A stretch of DNA of 64,000 nucleotides from Palsa-883 sp035486355 (lineage in GTDB: Bacteria; Pseudomonadota; Alphaproteobacteria; Acetobacterales; Acetobacteraceae), in NCBI GenBank assembly GCA_035486355.1, contig DATHNE010000034.1, forward strand, positions 11,061 through 75,060, written 5' to 3'. Below are positions 1-7,901 of the stretch, one piece after another. How positions within the stretch are numbered: position 1 is the stretch's first letter; each line of letters begins with the position of its first letter. A program made the translations under genes and the position numbers. A model generated the notes under the pieces. The model was not told where the DNA came from and did not search any database. It saw nothing but the letters and a program-made list of their open reading frames with translations.

Positions 1-939
1 AGCGAATACCGGGCACACCCGCAGCGCGGCTCCACGATCCTGCTGCACGATATTCACCTCGGTCGGCGCCCAGCGGTTTGGCACCAGTCGTAGATACGAA
101 ACCGGAGACGGCGCGGTGATCGCCGCGATCGCCGGCAGATAGTGCAGCACGCCGGCAAAGAACTGCTGCGCCAACTTGCTCAGGCCCAGGTGCGCACCCG
201 CTTCATACGTCACCGGCGTGCCCGCTTCATCCTGCAGGCTCATATGAATATGCACACCATTGCCGACACCTTCGGCATTCGGCTTCGGCGAGAAGATCAC
301 CCGATGCCCCAGCCGATGTGCCACCGCGCGCGCCATCTCGCGCGTGATCACCGCGTGATCCGCCGCTGCCAGCGCGGCCGCTGGCGCCACCGTCACCTCG
401 TACTGCCGATTGCCATATTCCGGCAGGAACGAATCCGGCACCACGCCCGCGGCACGCATCGCGGCAACAAACGTCTCACCAAAGGCTCCCTGGCGCCGCC
501 ACGCATCCAGGCTGTACGCGTGCGCCGGGCGATCCTCGGTTCCGGTGTAGACGAACTCCTGCTCAAATGCCGCGATCAACCGCAGCCCCGCGGCAGCCTC
601 CAACGCCGCCAACGCGCGGCGCAGGAAATCGCGCGGGCAGCACTCCCAGGGGGATCCATCGGTATTGCGCATATCGCCCAGAAAGAAGTGTTCGGGCGCC
701 GAACCATCGGCAAAATCGACCCGCACCTCGGTCGCCACATCCGGAACGATCATCAGATCTCCGCCGGTGCCAAATGGCGTATCAAAGATCGGCCCAAACG
801 CTGACATCATCAGATTGGAATGCGTCCAGCCCACGCCCTTGTTCCGGCGCGCCTGGATTTCCTGCGCGGGAAACCCCTTACCGCGCACGTGCCCCGAAAT
901 GTCGCAGGTCCCGACGAAAACCAGATCCTCGCGCAACAT
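1..939 (-). CDS. Glutamine synthetase-like (class III / PuuA-like) ligase, C-terminus cut by window edge
   Basis: The minus strand reads a continuous 313-residue frame from an ATG at 939 to the window edge. It shows glutamine synthetase catalytic-domain signatures: GTGGDLMIVPD near residue 70, EYGNRQYEVTV, NGVHIHMSL (the GxHxH metal/ATP motif) and NRWAPTEVNIV near the edge. Members of this family ATP-dependently ligate ammonia or an amine to the gamma-carboxylate of glutamate. The N-terminal beta-grasp part is short, as in GlnA-type III and gamma-glutamylpolyamine synthetase relatives rather than housekeeping GlnA. An upstream ATG at 969 is followed immediately by TGA, so 939 is the best start. 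It lies 88 bp downstream of the sulfatase on the same strand and may be co-transcribed with it. The substrate cannot be told from sequence alone. Confidence 0.85.
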   Translation of the reverse strand, partial: MLREDLVFVGTCDISGHVRGKGFPAQEIQARRNKGVGWTHSNLMMSAFGPIFDTPFGTGGDLMIVPDVATEVRVDFADGSAPEHFFLGDMRNTDGSPWECCPRDFLRRALAALEAAAGLRLIAAFEQEFVYTGTEDRPAHAYSLDAWRRQGAFGETFVAAMRAAGVVPDSFLPEYGNRQYEVTVAPAAALAAADHAVITREMARAVAHRLGHRVIFSPKPNAEGVGNGVHIHMSLQDEAGTPVTYEAGAHLGLSKLAQQFFAGVLHYLPAIAAITAPSPVSYLRLVPNRWAPTEVNIVQQDRGAALRVCPVFA

Positions 940-1027
940 CGCCGCCCCCGCTGTCGTCAATCGTCACATCGTGAAAAGGTTCGCCGACCCTATCGGTGCG
1001 GCATCGTGACCGCAAGGATCGTCCGCT

Positions 1028-2329
1028 CTACAGCCCGATATGATCCGCCAACTGCGCGGCGGTGAAACTTTCGGCAAAACTGCCCGGAATTGTCGGCAGC
1101 ATGGTGGCGTTCCATCGCTGCCATTCCGCGGTCATCCGCGCATAAACCTCCGGCAGCCGGGCCGTCAGATTCGCACGCTCCCGCGGGTCGCGCACCACAT
1201 CGAACAGGAACGTGTTGTCACGGATCTTGAGGTATTTGTAGTCGCCATCCCGCATCGCCGCCTGGTCATTCCACTTATAGCGCCAGAACAACGCTCTCGG
1301 CCCCGCGGCTGCGCGTCCCTCCAGCACCGGCAACAAATCCATCCCATCGGACGGATACGCCGGATCAGCCGCCGCTCCAGCCGCTGCCAGCAGCGTCGGC
1401 AGCCAATCCATCGTCACCATCACCTGATCGCAGTCGATCCCCGCCGGCAAACGTGCCGGCCAGCTCATCACCGTCGGCACGCGCAGCCCACCTTCCAGCA
1501 GCTCCGTCTTCACGCCGGAGAATGGCCAGGTATCGGAAAACCGCTCGCCGCCATTGTCGCTGGTGAACACGACAATCGTGTTCTCACCCACCCCGTGCGC
1601 GTCCAACGCCTGCAGCACCCGGCCCACCTGCGTATCCATCGCCTGCACTATCCGGCCATAGGTGCGCATGGTACCGCCATCGTAATGGCGCAGATTGCTG
1701 CCGCGCAGCCGCTCCGACTCCGCCTCATCGCCATGCGCCACCCACGGCCAGTGCGGTGCATTGAAATGCAGGCTCAGAAAGAACGGCCGCCCGGAGGACG
1801 CGAACGCGCCCACCGTCTCCACCGCCTTGTCGCCCAGCAGGTCGGTCAGATACCCGGCCCGCTCCACCGGCACGTCGCCATCCCACAGATCCGGCGCCCC
1901 GCGCGCGTTCAGGTGGGTGAAATAGTCGGTCGCGCCACTGCGGATACCCCAGAACCGGTCATACCCGCTGCGCAATGGTCCAAACCGCGGTGGCATGCCG
2001 AGATGCCACTTGCCGATCAACGCCGTCGCATGCCCCGCCGCGCGCAGCAGCGACGGCAAGGTGGGATGCTCCGGCGGCAATCCGACATCGGCCTTGCCGG
2101 CCAGTGGCTCCTCCAGTCCCAGAGGCAGCCGGTACTGATACCGCCCGGTGATCAGCGCCAGACGCGTCGCCGAGCACACCGCCGAATTCGCGTAGGCCTG
2201 CAGGAACCGCACCCCGCGCCCGGCGATGCCATCGATATGCGGCGTGTCGTACTCGCGGCGCCCATAGCAGGACAGGTCGGCGTAGCCGAGATCATCGGCC
2301 AGAATGAAGACGATGTTCGGCCGCAGCAT
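1028..2329 (-). CDS. Sulfatase (Cys-type, arylsulfatase family)
   Basis: The 433-residue protein opens with RPNIVFILADDLGYADLSCYG, the sulfatase metal-binding start (Asp12/Asp13). It carries CSATR at residues 52-56, followed by LALITGR, the C-x-(P/A)-x-R maturation motif whose cysteine becomes formylglycine. Also visible are GKWHLG, HFNAPHWPW and FTSDNGGE, which complete the family pattern. It should hydrolyse sulfate esters; no signal peptide is seen, so it is probably cytoplasmic. The frame extends 18 codons further upstream, but that part is unconserved and lies inside pheT. I chose the ATG at 2329, which overlaps the pheT stop (TGATG) and suggests translational coupling. The Ala-containing motif is of the kind matured by an anaerobic radical-SAM enzyme or FGE. 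Neither maturase is in the window. Confidence 0.9.
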   Translation of the reverse strand: MLRPNIVFILADDLGYADLSCYGRREYDTPHIDGIAGRGVRFLQAYANSAVCSATRLALITGRYQYRLPLGLEEPLAGKADVGLPPEHPTLPSLLRAAGHATALIGKWHLGMPPRFGPLRSGYDRFWGIRSGATDYFTHLNARGAPDLWDGDVPVERAGYLTDLLGDKAVETVGAFASSGRPFFLSLHFNAPHWPWVAHGDEAESERLRGSNLRHYDGGTMRTYGRIVQAMDTQVGRVLQALDAHGVGENTIVVFTSDNGGERFSDTWPFSGVKTELLEGGLRVPTVMSWPARLPAGIDCDQVMVTMDWLPTLLAAAGAAADPAYPSDGMDLLPVLEGRAAAGPRALFWRYKWNDQAAMRDGDYKYLKIRDNTFLFDVVRDPRERANLTARLPEVYARMTAEWQRWNATMLPTIPGSFAESFTAAQLADHIGL

Positions 2330-4791
2330 CACCGCAGCGTCGCCCCCGTCGCCTTCGCGACGGCCGACACCACTTTCTGGCACGCCGCCTCGATGTCCGC
2401 GTCGGTCAGCGTGCGCTCGCGTGGCTGGAACGTCACTTCGATCGCCAACGACACCTTACCCTCGGGCAGCCGATCGCCCTGATAGCGATCGAACAGCACC
2501 ACGCCGGCGATCAACGCGCGATCCGCCCCACGCGCCGCGCGTACCAACGCATCCGCCGTCACCGTTGCGTCCACCAGGAACGCAAAATCGCGCCGCACCG
2601 GCTGGAACGACGGCAAATCCGGCATCGCCTTCTTCCGTCGCTTCGGCTCCGCAACGGCATCCAGATCCAGCTCGAAGGCCACCACCGGTCCCACCAGGTC
2701 CAGCGCCGCCAGAACACGGGGATGCAGCTCCCCGAACGTCCCCAGCACTGTCTTCGGTCCCTGCCGCACGCATGCGGAACGACCCGGATGATAGAACCCC
2801 GGCGCATCCGGCGTGATCATCACCCCTTCGAGCGGCGCGCCGACCGCGGCCAGCGCGGCCCACAGATCGCCTTTCGCGTCCATCACATCCACCGGCCGCG
2901 ACGACGCGATCCAATTGCGTGGCGTGCCGCCCGCGCGCAGCCCCGCCGCGATCCAGCGTTGCCCCTGCGGCGCGTCGTCCACAAACGCCGGCCCGATCTC
3001 GAACAGGCCCACATCCGCAAACCCGCGCGACGCGTTGCGCTTCGCTGCCAGCGCCAGCGACGCCACCGGCGTCGGCCGCAACTGATCCAGATCGGCCGCG
3101 ATCGGATTGGCCAGCCGCAGCGTCGCCGGCGTCGCACCGAACAGCGTTGCCTCCGTCGTCGCCATGAAGCTGAACGTCACGCACTCCGCCAGCCCCGCTG
3201 CCGCCAGGGTCCGCCGCGCCAGCTCCTTGCGCACCTGTTTCGCCGTCAATGTCGCCTGCGGCACCGGCGCAACCCGCGGCAGCGACACCGGCGGTACGAC
3301 GTCCAACCCACGCAGCCGCAGCACCTCCTCGATCAGGTCACATTCCGGCTCGATCACCGCACAACCTTCGGTGACCTTCGCCACCACCTCCGCCGACAGA
3401 TCGGATGCCAGGTCCAACACCACCGGTGCGGCGACATCGTTGCGCCAGGACGGCACCGAAACGGTCACCGTCTCCGCATCCCGCGCCCGCAGCCCGAAAC
3501 CCAAACGCTGCAACGACTCCACCGCCTCATCCGCCCCGATCGACGACCCGCCCAGCTCGGCCACGCGCCGGAACCGCATCGTCGCGTCGCGCTGCCATGC
3601 CGGCATTGCGCCGGCCTCCATCACCGGCCCCGGCTCGCCGCCGCACAGCTGCATGATCATCGCCGTCGACGCCTCGACCGCGTCCGGCATCAGCGCGACA
3701 TCGATCCCGCGCTCGAACCGCTGCCGTGCGTCGGAGACGATCTGATGCCGCCGCCCGGTCTGCGCCACACGCACCGGATCGAACAGCGCACACTCGACGA
3801 ACACGTCGGTGGTGGTCTCATCGCATCCTGTCGTCTCACCGCCCATCACGCCGGCCATCGACGCCACACCGCCCGTGTCGGCAATGGCGCAGTCCTCGGC
3901 ATCCAGCACGTATTCCTTGCCGTTCAACGCCAGCAGCGTCTCGCCCGCGCCGTGCCGTAGCGTCAGCACTTCACCACGCAGCTTGCCGACATCGAACACA
4001 TGCAATGGCCGGCCGAGATCAATGGTGAAGAAGTTCGTCACATCCACCAGCGCGTTGATCGGCCGCAACCCAACCGAGATCAGCCGGTCCTGCAGCCATT
4101 GTGGACTCGGTCCATTCTTCAGGTTGCGCACCGTCCGCCCCAACACCCAAGGGCACGCCTCCGGCCACTCGACCTTCCAGCGCGGCCCACCATCGAACAC
4201 CGGCGCGATCTTCGCCGGTGCCCATGGCTTCAACGAACCAATCCCCGTCGCCGCCAGGTCGCGTGCCACACCGCGCACACTGAAACAGTCACCGCGATTG
4301 GGTGTGACGCTGATATCGATCAGCGGATCATCCAGCCCGGCCCAGGTCGCATACGCGACACCCACCGGCGCATCCGCTGGCAGATCGATGATGCCGGAGT
4401 GATCGTCGCCCAGCCCCATCTCGCGCGCCGACAGCAGCATGCCCGCGCTTTGCACGCCACGGATCTCGCCCACCTTCAGCGTGATGCCCGTGCCGGGAAC
4501 GAAACTCCCCGGTGCGGCGAACACCGCCTTCATCCCTGTGCGCGCGTTCGGCGCACCACATACCACCGACACCACGCCGTCGCCGGTATCGACCTTGCAG
4601 GCCCGTAGCCGGTCCGCATTCGGATGCTGCACCGCCTCGATCACATGCGCGATCCGGAACGACGCCAGCGCCGCCCCCCGATCCTCCACACTTTCCAGCT
4701 CTAGCCCGATCCGCGTCAGCGTGTCAGTGATCTGATCCAGCGTCGCATCGGTCTCCAGATGCGTCTTCAGCCAGGAGAGGGTGAACTTCAT
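2329..4791 (-). CDS. pheT: Phenylalanyl-tRNA synthetase beta subunit
   Basis: The 820-residue length is typical for PheT. Together with PheS it forms the alpha2-beta2 enzyme that charges tRNA-Phe in the cytoplasm. The N-terminus (MKFTLSWLKTHLETDA) leads into an EMAP-like tRNA-binding domain (about 40-150, with ACKVDTGDG and VCGAPNARTGMK). B3/B4 editing (VTPNRGDCFSVRG onward) and B5 regions follow, then the catalytic-core-like domain and a C-terminal ferredoxin-fold anticodon-binding domain (RRDFAFLVDATVTADAL to the end). It follows pheS by 3 bp, and its stop overlaps the sulfatase start. No key region looks missing. Confidence 0.98.
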   Translation of the reverse strand: MKFTLSWLKTHLETDATLDQITDTLTRIGLELESVEDRGAALASFRIAHVIEAVQHPNADRLRACKVDTGDGVVSVVCGAPNARTGMKAVFAAPGSFVPGTGITLKVGEIRGVQSAGMLLSAREMGLGDDHSGIIDLPADAPVGVAYATWAGLDDPLIDISVTPNRGDCFSVRGVARDLAATGIGSLKPWAPAKIAPVFDGGPRWKVEWPEACPWVLGRTVRNLKNGPSPQWLQDRLISVGLRPINALVDVTNFFTIDLGRPLHVFDVGKLRGEVLTLRHGAGETLLALNGKEYVLDAEDCAIADTGGVASMAGVMGGETTGCDETTTDVFVECALFDPVRVAQTGRRHQIVSDARQRFERGIDVALMPDAVEASTAMIMQLCGGEPGPVMEAGAMPAWQRDATMRFRRVAELGGSSIGADEAVESLQRLGFGLRARDAETVTVSVPSWRNDVAAPVVLDLASDLSAEVVAKVTEGCAVIEPECDLIEEVLRLRGLDVVPPVSLPRVAPVPQATLTAKQVRKELARRTLAAAGLAECVTFSFMATTEATLFGATPATLRLANPIAADLDQLRPTPVASLALAAKRNASRGFADVGLFEIGPAFVDDAPQGQRWIAAGLRAGGTPRNWIASSRPVDVMDAKGDLWAALAAVGAPLEGVMITPDAPGFYHPGRSACVRQGPKTVLGTFGELHPRVLAALDLVGPVVAFELDLDAVAEPKRRKKAMPDLPSFQPVRRDFAFLVDATVTADALVRAARGADRALIAGVVLFDRYQGDRLPEGKVSLAIEVTFQPRERTLTDADIEAACQKVVSAVAKATGATLR

Positions 4792-4794
4792 CGC

Positions 4795-5862
4795 TCACAC
4801 CCCCTCATGCAGCATGGTCGGCGACAGCACGCTGAACCCGTAATGTCGCAGCCACCGAATATCACTGTCATAGAACGGCCGCAGATCCGTCATCCCATGC
4901 TTCAGCATGGTGATGCGCTCCACACCCATCCCCCACGCGAACCCCTGCCATTCCCGAGGATCGATCCCGCAGTTCGCCAGCACCCGAGGATGCACCATCC
5001 CACTACCCAAAATCTCCAGCCAGTCACTGCCTTTTCCCAACTCTCCCGTCGTCCGGTTCCACCCGATGTCCACCTCCATCGACGGCTCGGTGAACGGGAA
5101 ATAACTGGCCCGGAACCGTACCGGCAGCGTCGCGATATCGAAATACGTGCGCAGGAAATCGATCAGGCACCCTTTCAAATGCCCCAGCGTCATGTCGCGA
5201 TCGATGATCAAACCCTCGCACTGATGGAACATCGGCGAGTGCGTCGCGTCATGATCGGCGCGATACGTCCGCCCGATCACGATCACTTTGATCGGCGGCT
5301 CCTGCGACAACATGGTGCGGATCTGCACCGGCGAGGTCTGCGTGCGCAGCACCGGCGGCGGCAGATTCCCCCGAGCCGGCAGATAGAACGTGTCCTGATC
5401 CGCCCGCGCCGGATGATGCGCCGGAATATTCAGCGCGCTGAAATTGTGCCAGTCGGTCTCGACATCCGGCCCCTCGGCGACCGTGCACCCCATGGCGCCG
5501 AAGATCGCCGCGATCTCCTCCATCGTGCGGCTGATCGGATGGATCAGCCCCGCCGGCATCGGCCGCGACGGCAAGGTCGGATCGATCCGTTCCGCCGCCA
5601 GCCGCGCATCCATCGCGGCGTTCTCCAGCGCGACGCGCCGTGCCTCGATCGCCGCGGTCAGCGCGTCCTTCAACTGATTCAACGCCGCCCCGCGTTCGCG
5701 CCGCTGCTCGGGCGGCGTCTTGCCCAGGTCGCGCAACAGCGCCGTCAGGCTGCCGCCACGCCCCAGCACGCCGACGCGCACCGCGTCCCACGCCCGCAAA
5801 TCCGTGGCCGCCATCAGCGCCATCTCGGTCTCGGTCTTCAATGCCAGAAGATCATCGGTCAT
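4795..5862 (-). CDS. pheS: Phenylalanyl-tRNA synthetase alpha subunit
   Basis: The 355-residue catalytic subunit has an N-terminal coiled-coil arm (about 1-95). The class II aminoacyl-tRNA synthetase core follows, with motif 2 (RASYFPFTEPSMEVD) and motif 3 (GMGVERITML). HPARADQDTFY and RTQTSPVQIRTM are characteristic PheS blocks. The start codon lies only 22 bases after a strong minus-strand hairpin-plus-T-run that follows rplT, so expression is probably attenuated or separately initiated. The translation-initiation stretch (GTGAGACAGC before the ATG) closely resembles that of rplT. pheT follows almost directly. Confidence 0.98.
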   Translation of the reverse strand: MTDDLLALKTETEMALMAATDLRAWDAVRVGVLGRGGSLTALLRDLGKTPPEQRRERGAALNQLKDALTAAIEARRVALENAAMDARLAAERIDPTLPSRPMPAGLIHPISRTMEEIAAIFGAMGCTVAEGPDVETDWHNFSALNIPAHHPARADQDTFYLPARGNLPPPVLRTQTSPVQIRTMLSQEPPIKVIVIGRTYRADHDATHSPMFHQCEGLIIDRDMTLGHLKGCLIDFLRTYFDIATLPVRFRASYFPFTEPSMEVDIGWNRTTGELGKGSDWLEILGSGMVHPRVLANCGIDPREWQGFAWGMGVERITMLKHGMTDLRPFYDSDIRWLRHYGFSVLSPTMLHEGV

Positions 5863-5884
5863 GCTGTCTCACACGCAACGAAAA

Positions 5885-5908
5885 GGGGTCGCCCTCGCAG
5901 GCGACCCC
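5885..5908 (-). terminator. Rho-independent terminator / attenuator between rplT and pheS
   Basis: Read on the minus strand there is a perfect 9-bp GC-rich stem (GGGGTCGCC / GGCGACCCC) with a 6-base loop, followed directly by TTTTCG. It ends about 20 bases before the pheS start. That position suits an attenuator separating the ribosomal protein genes from pheST, as known in other proteobacteria. No phenylalanine-rich leader peptide with a clear start codon was found. Confidence 0.75.
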
Positions 5909-5929
5909 TTGCTGTCTCACCCGTTTCGA

Positions 5930-5949
5930 CCCCAGGGCCGACCCTGGGG
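5930..5949 (-). repeat. Second hairpin directly after rplT
   Basis: CCCCAGGG-CCGA-CCCTGGGG is a perfect 8-bp inverted repeat 11 bases past the rplT stop. It has no T-run, so it is not a classic terminator. It could be an mRNA 3'-end stabiliser or part of an antiterminator/terminator switch with the hairpin at 5885-5908. Confidence 0.45.
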
Positions 5950-5960
5950 CGAAAACGAAC

Positions 5961-6314
5961 TCAGAGGGCGGCCTGCACCTGCTTGACGATCACCGCGAAG
6001 CTCTCGGCATCGTCATAGGCAATCGCGGCCAGCACCTTGCGGTCCATTTCGATACCGGCCTTTTTCAGCCCGGCGATAAATCGCGAGTAGGTCAGCCCGT
6101 GCTCACGCACTGCGGCGTTGATGCGCTGGATCCACAAACCGCGGAATTCGCGCTTCTTCACCCGCCGGTCGCGATAGGCGTATTGCAGCGACTTCTCCAG
6201 CCGCTCCCGCGCCGCGCGATAGGTGGTGCCAGTGCGGCCGTAGAAGCCCTTGGAGGCTTCGAGAACCTTCTTGTGACGGGCGTGGGTGGTCGTGCCCCGT
6301 TTCACGCGTGCCAT
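5961..6314 (-). CDS. rplT: 50S ribosomal protein L20
   Basis: The 117-residue basic protein matches L20 throughout, from MARVKRGTTTHARHKKVL to AAIAYDDAESFAVIVKQ. L20 binds 23S rRNA early in assembly of the large subunit and in many bacteria represses its own operon. It sits 12 bp after rpmI. A good ribosome site (GGGAGACAGC) lies before the ATG. infC, often the first gene of this operon, is not adjacent here. Confidence 0.99.
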   Translation of the reverse strand: MARVKRGTTTHARHKKVLEASKGFYGRTGTTYRAARERLEKSLQYAYRDRRVKKREFRGLWIQRINAAVREHGLTYSRFIAGLKKAGIEMDRKVLAAIAYDDAESFAVIVKQVQAAL

Positions 6315-6326
6315 GATGCTGTCTCC

Positions 6327-6530
6327 CTACCGCAGCCCGTACGGGGCCCACTGCTTGACGGTCTTGCCGTCCATCTCGGTCAGCACCTGGCTGCCGCGAT
6401 TGCTGCGCTTGGCCTTCTGGGTCCGGTTGATCAGCCCGTGGCGCTTCATGCCAGGGCCCGCCAGCACCTTGCCGGTCGCGGTGATCTTGAATCGCTTCTT
6501 GACCGACGACTTGGTCTTCATCTTGGGCAT
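6327..6530 (-). CDS. rpmI: 50S ribosomal protein L35
   Basis: A 67-residue, strongly basic protein (MPKMKTKSSVKKRFKITATG; ending KQWAPYGLR) of normal L35 length. It is a structural component of the large ribosomal subunit. It is the first gene of the minus-strand rpmI-rplT-pheST run. Its promoter must lie in the 440-bp gap shared with the divergent dapB. Confidence 0.98.
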   Translation of the reverse strand: MPKMKTKSSVKKRFKITATGKVLAGPGMKRHGLINRTQKAKRSNRGSQVLTEMDGKTVKQWAPYGLR

Positions 6531-6970
6531 TTTGGTCTCCTATGGTGGCAATGCCCCGAGCACGGAAACAGTCCGGGAGGCAGAGCGTCGCGGCCGGGCA
6601 TGCCCATATGAAGCCCGGGCGCGCGAACGAGGGCGGGCTTATAGCGGCGGGCCCCACCGGGTGCAAGGCGGTGGAGCCCGCCGCTCTGCCAGCAAGGGTC
6701 ACCGCAGCGGCGCAGAGCTTTCCGCGAAAGCTGCGGCGCCGGGGCGAGGCATAGTGCTTTTGGCGCTTCGCGCGCAGCGTATCAGACGCGATTGCCGGGC
6801 CCCAAGGGCCGTGCACGTCCCGCGAAAGCTCTGCGTCTCGGTGGCTTTGCGGTGAACCTTGCTGACGGCGTGCGCGCCGGCCGGATCGGCTGGGCGGGCG
6901 AACCGGGCATTTGCCTCCCGCAGGTCCCGGCCCATACGCTGCGCCGACGCCAACAGAACAAGAGGAAACC
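6531..6970. other. Divergent intergenic region between rpmI and dapB with long inverted repeats
   Basis: No convincing gene is seen in this 440-bp gap. It must hold the rpmI promoter (minus) and the dapB promoter (plus). It contains a local palindrome (AGCTTTC-CGC-GAAAGCT, 6716-6732) and a longer inverted pair: CGCAGAGCTTTC at 6711-6722 against GAAAGCTCTGCG at 6824-6835. The open frames crossing it have no family features. Confidence 0.6.
6711..6835. repeat. Inverted repeat, 12-bp arms about 100 bp apart
   Basis: CGCAGAGCTTTC (6711-6722) and its exact reverse complement (6824-6835) flank about 100 bp of GC-rich sequence. The left arm also folds on itself. It could be a BIME/REP-like element or a long hairpin in the rpmI leader. 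Confidence 0.45.
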
Positions 6971-7744
6971 ATGCCCACGCGTATCGGCATCGCCGGGATC
7001 ACCGGGCGTATGGGCCACCTGCTGGCCGAGGAAGCCCGCGCCAGCGGGGCGGAGCTGACGGGCGGCGTCGGTCGTGCCGGCTCGAACAGGCCAGCGCCCG
7101 CCGGAGCGACCCTGTTCCCCGACCTCGCCGCCCTGGCCGCCGCGTCGGACGTGGTCATCGACTTCACCAACGCCGCCACCGCCCAGGCCACCGCCGCCAG
7201 CCTCGCCGTCTCCGGCACGGCCTGGGTGCTCGGCAGCTCCGGCCTGTCCGACGCCGACGAGGCCGCGGTAGCCGACGCCGCGAAGCGCCTCCCAGTGGTC
7301 TACGCCGCCAACTTCTCCGCCGGCGTCAACCTGGTGCTGGCGCTAGCCGAACGCATGGGCGCCACCCTGCCCGCCGAGCAATACGACGCCGAGATCGTCG
7401 AGATGCACCACCGCCAGAAGGTCGACGCTCCCTCCGGCACCGCCATCGGCATGGGCCGCGCGGTCGCCAAGGGCCGCGGCGTCGCCCTGAACGACGTGAT
7501 TGAAAGCGGCCGCAACGGCCACACCGGCGCGCGCAAGACCGGCGCGATCGGTTTCGCCGCGCTACGTGGTGGCCAGGTGGTGGGCGAGCACACGCTGCTG
7601 TTCGCCTCGGGCACGGAACATATTGCCCTGACCCACCGCGCCTTCGACCGCCGCGTCTACGCCACCGGCGCTGTGCGCGCGGCGCTGTGGCTCAGCGGCC
7701 GCAAGCCAGGCCTCTACTCGATGATGGATGTACTCGGCATGTGA
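6971..7744 (+). CDS. dapB: 4-hydroxy-tetrahydrodipicolinate reductase
   Basis: The 257-residue protein begins MPTRIGIAGITGRMG, the N-terminal nucleotide-binding glycine motif. It carries the substrate/catalytic block EMHHRQKVDAPSGTA (about residues 148-162), diagnostic for DapB. It reduces the cyclic dihydrodipicolinate precursor with NAD(P)H in the lysine/meso-diaminopimelate pathway. The frame opens 20 codons earlier, but the ATG at 6971 has a strong ribosome site (AGAGGA, 5 bases upstream) and begins the conserved domain. It stands alone, followed by a separately oriented transport operon on the same strand. Confidence 0.96.
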   Translation: MPTRIGIAGITGRMGHLLAEEARASGAELTGGVGRAGSNRPAPAGATLFPDLAALAAASDVVIDFTNAATAQATAASLAVSGTAWVLGSSGLSDADEAAVADAAKRLPVVYAANFSAGVNLVLALAERMGATLPAEQYDAEIVEMHHRQKVDAPSGTAIGMGRAVAKGRGVALNDVIESGRNGHTGARKTGAIGFAALRGGQVVGEHTLLFASGTEHIALTHRAFDRRVYATGAVRAALWLSGRKPGLYSMMDVLGM

Positions 7745-7901
7745 CAATGATGGCTGGCGCCGCCACTCCCAAGGGTTGCCCTGACGCACTGATCGTATAC
7801 CGTCCCCACATCGGACCCGCTCGGGCCGCAACGATACAAAGCAGTGAGGGGGAGCCCGCCAACCGCCGCGGATCATCCCTCATGGGGAAGGAGTCCGCGC
7901 T

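Noticed and set aside
1040..2482. A 480-codon plus-strand open frame opposite the sulfatase gene
   Set aside because: Arg/His/Pro/Gln-rich translation with no family features; it is the high-GC antisense shadow of the sulfatase and pheT genes.
2722..3960. A 412-codon plus-strand frame opposite pheT
   Set aside because: Low-information basic sequence exactly antisense to a well-supported essential gene.
4759..6018. A 419-codon plus-strand frame opposite pheS
   Set aside because: Same antisense artefact; no ribosome site or domain.
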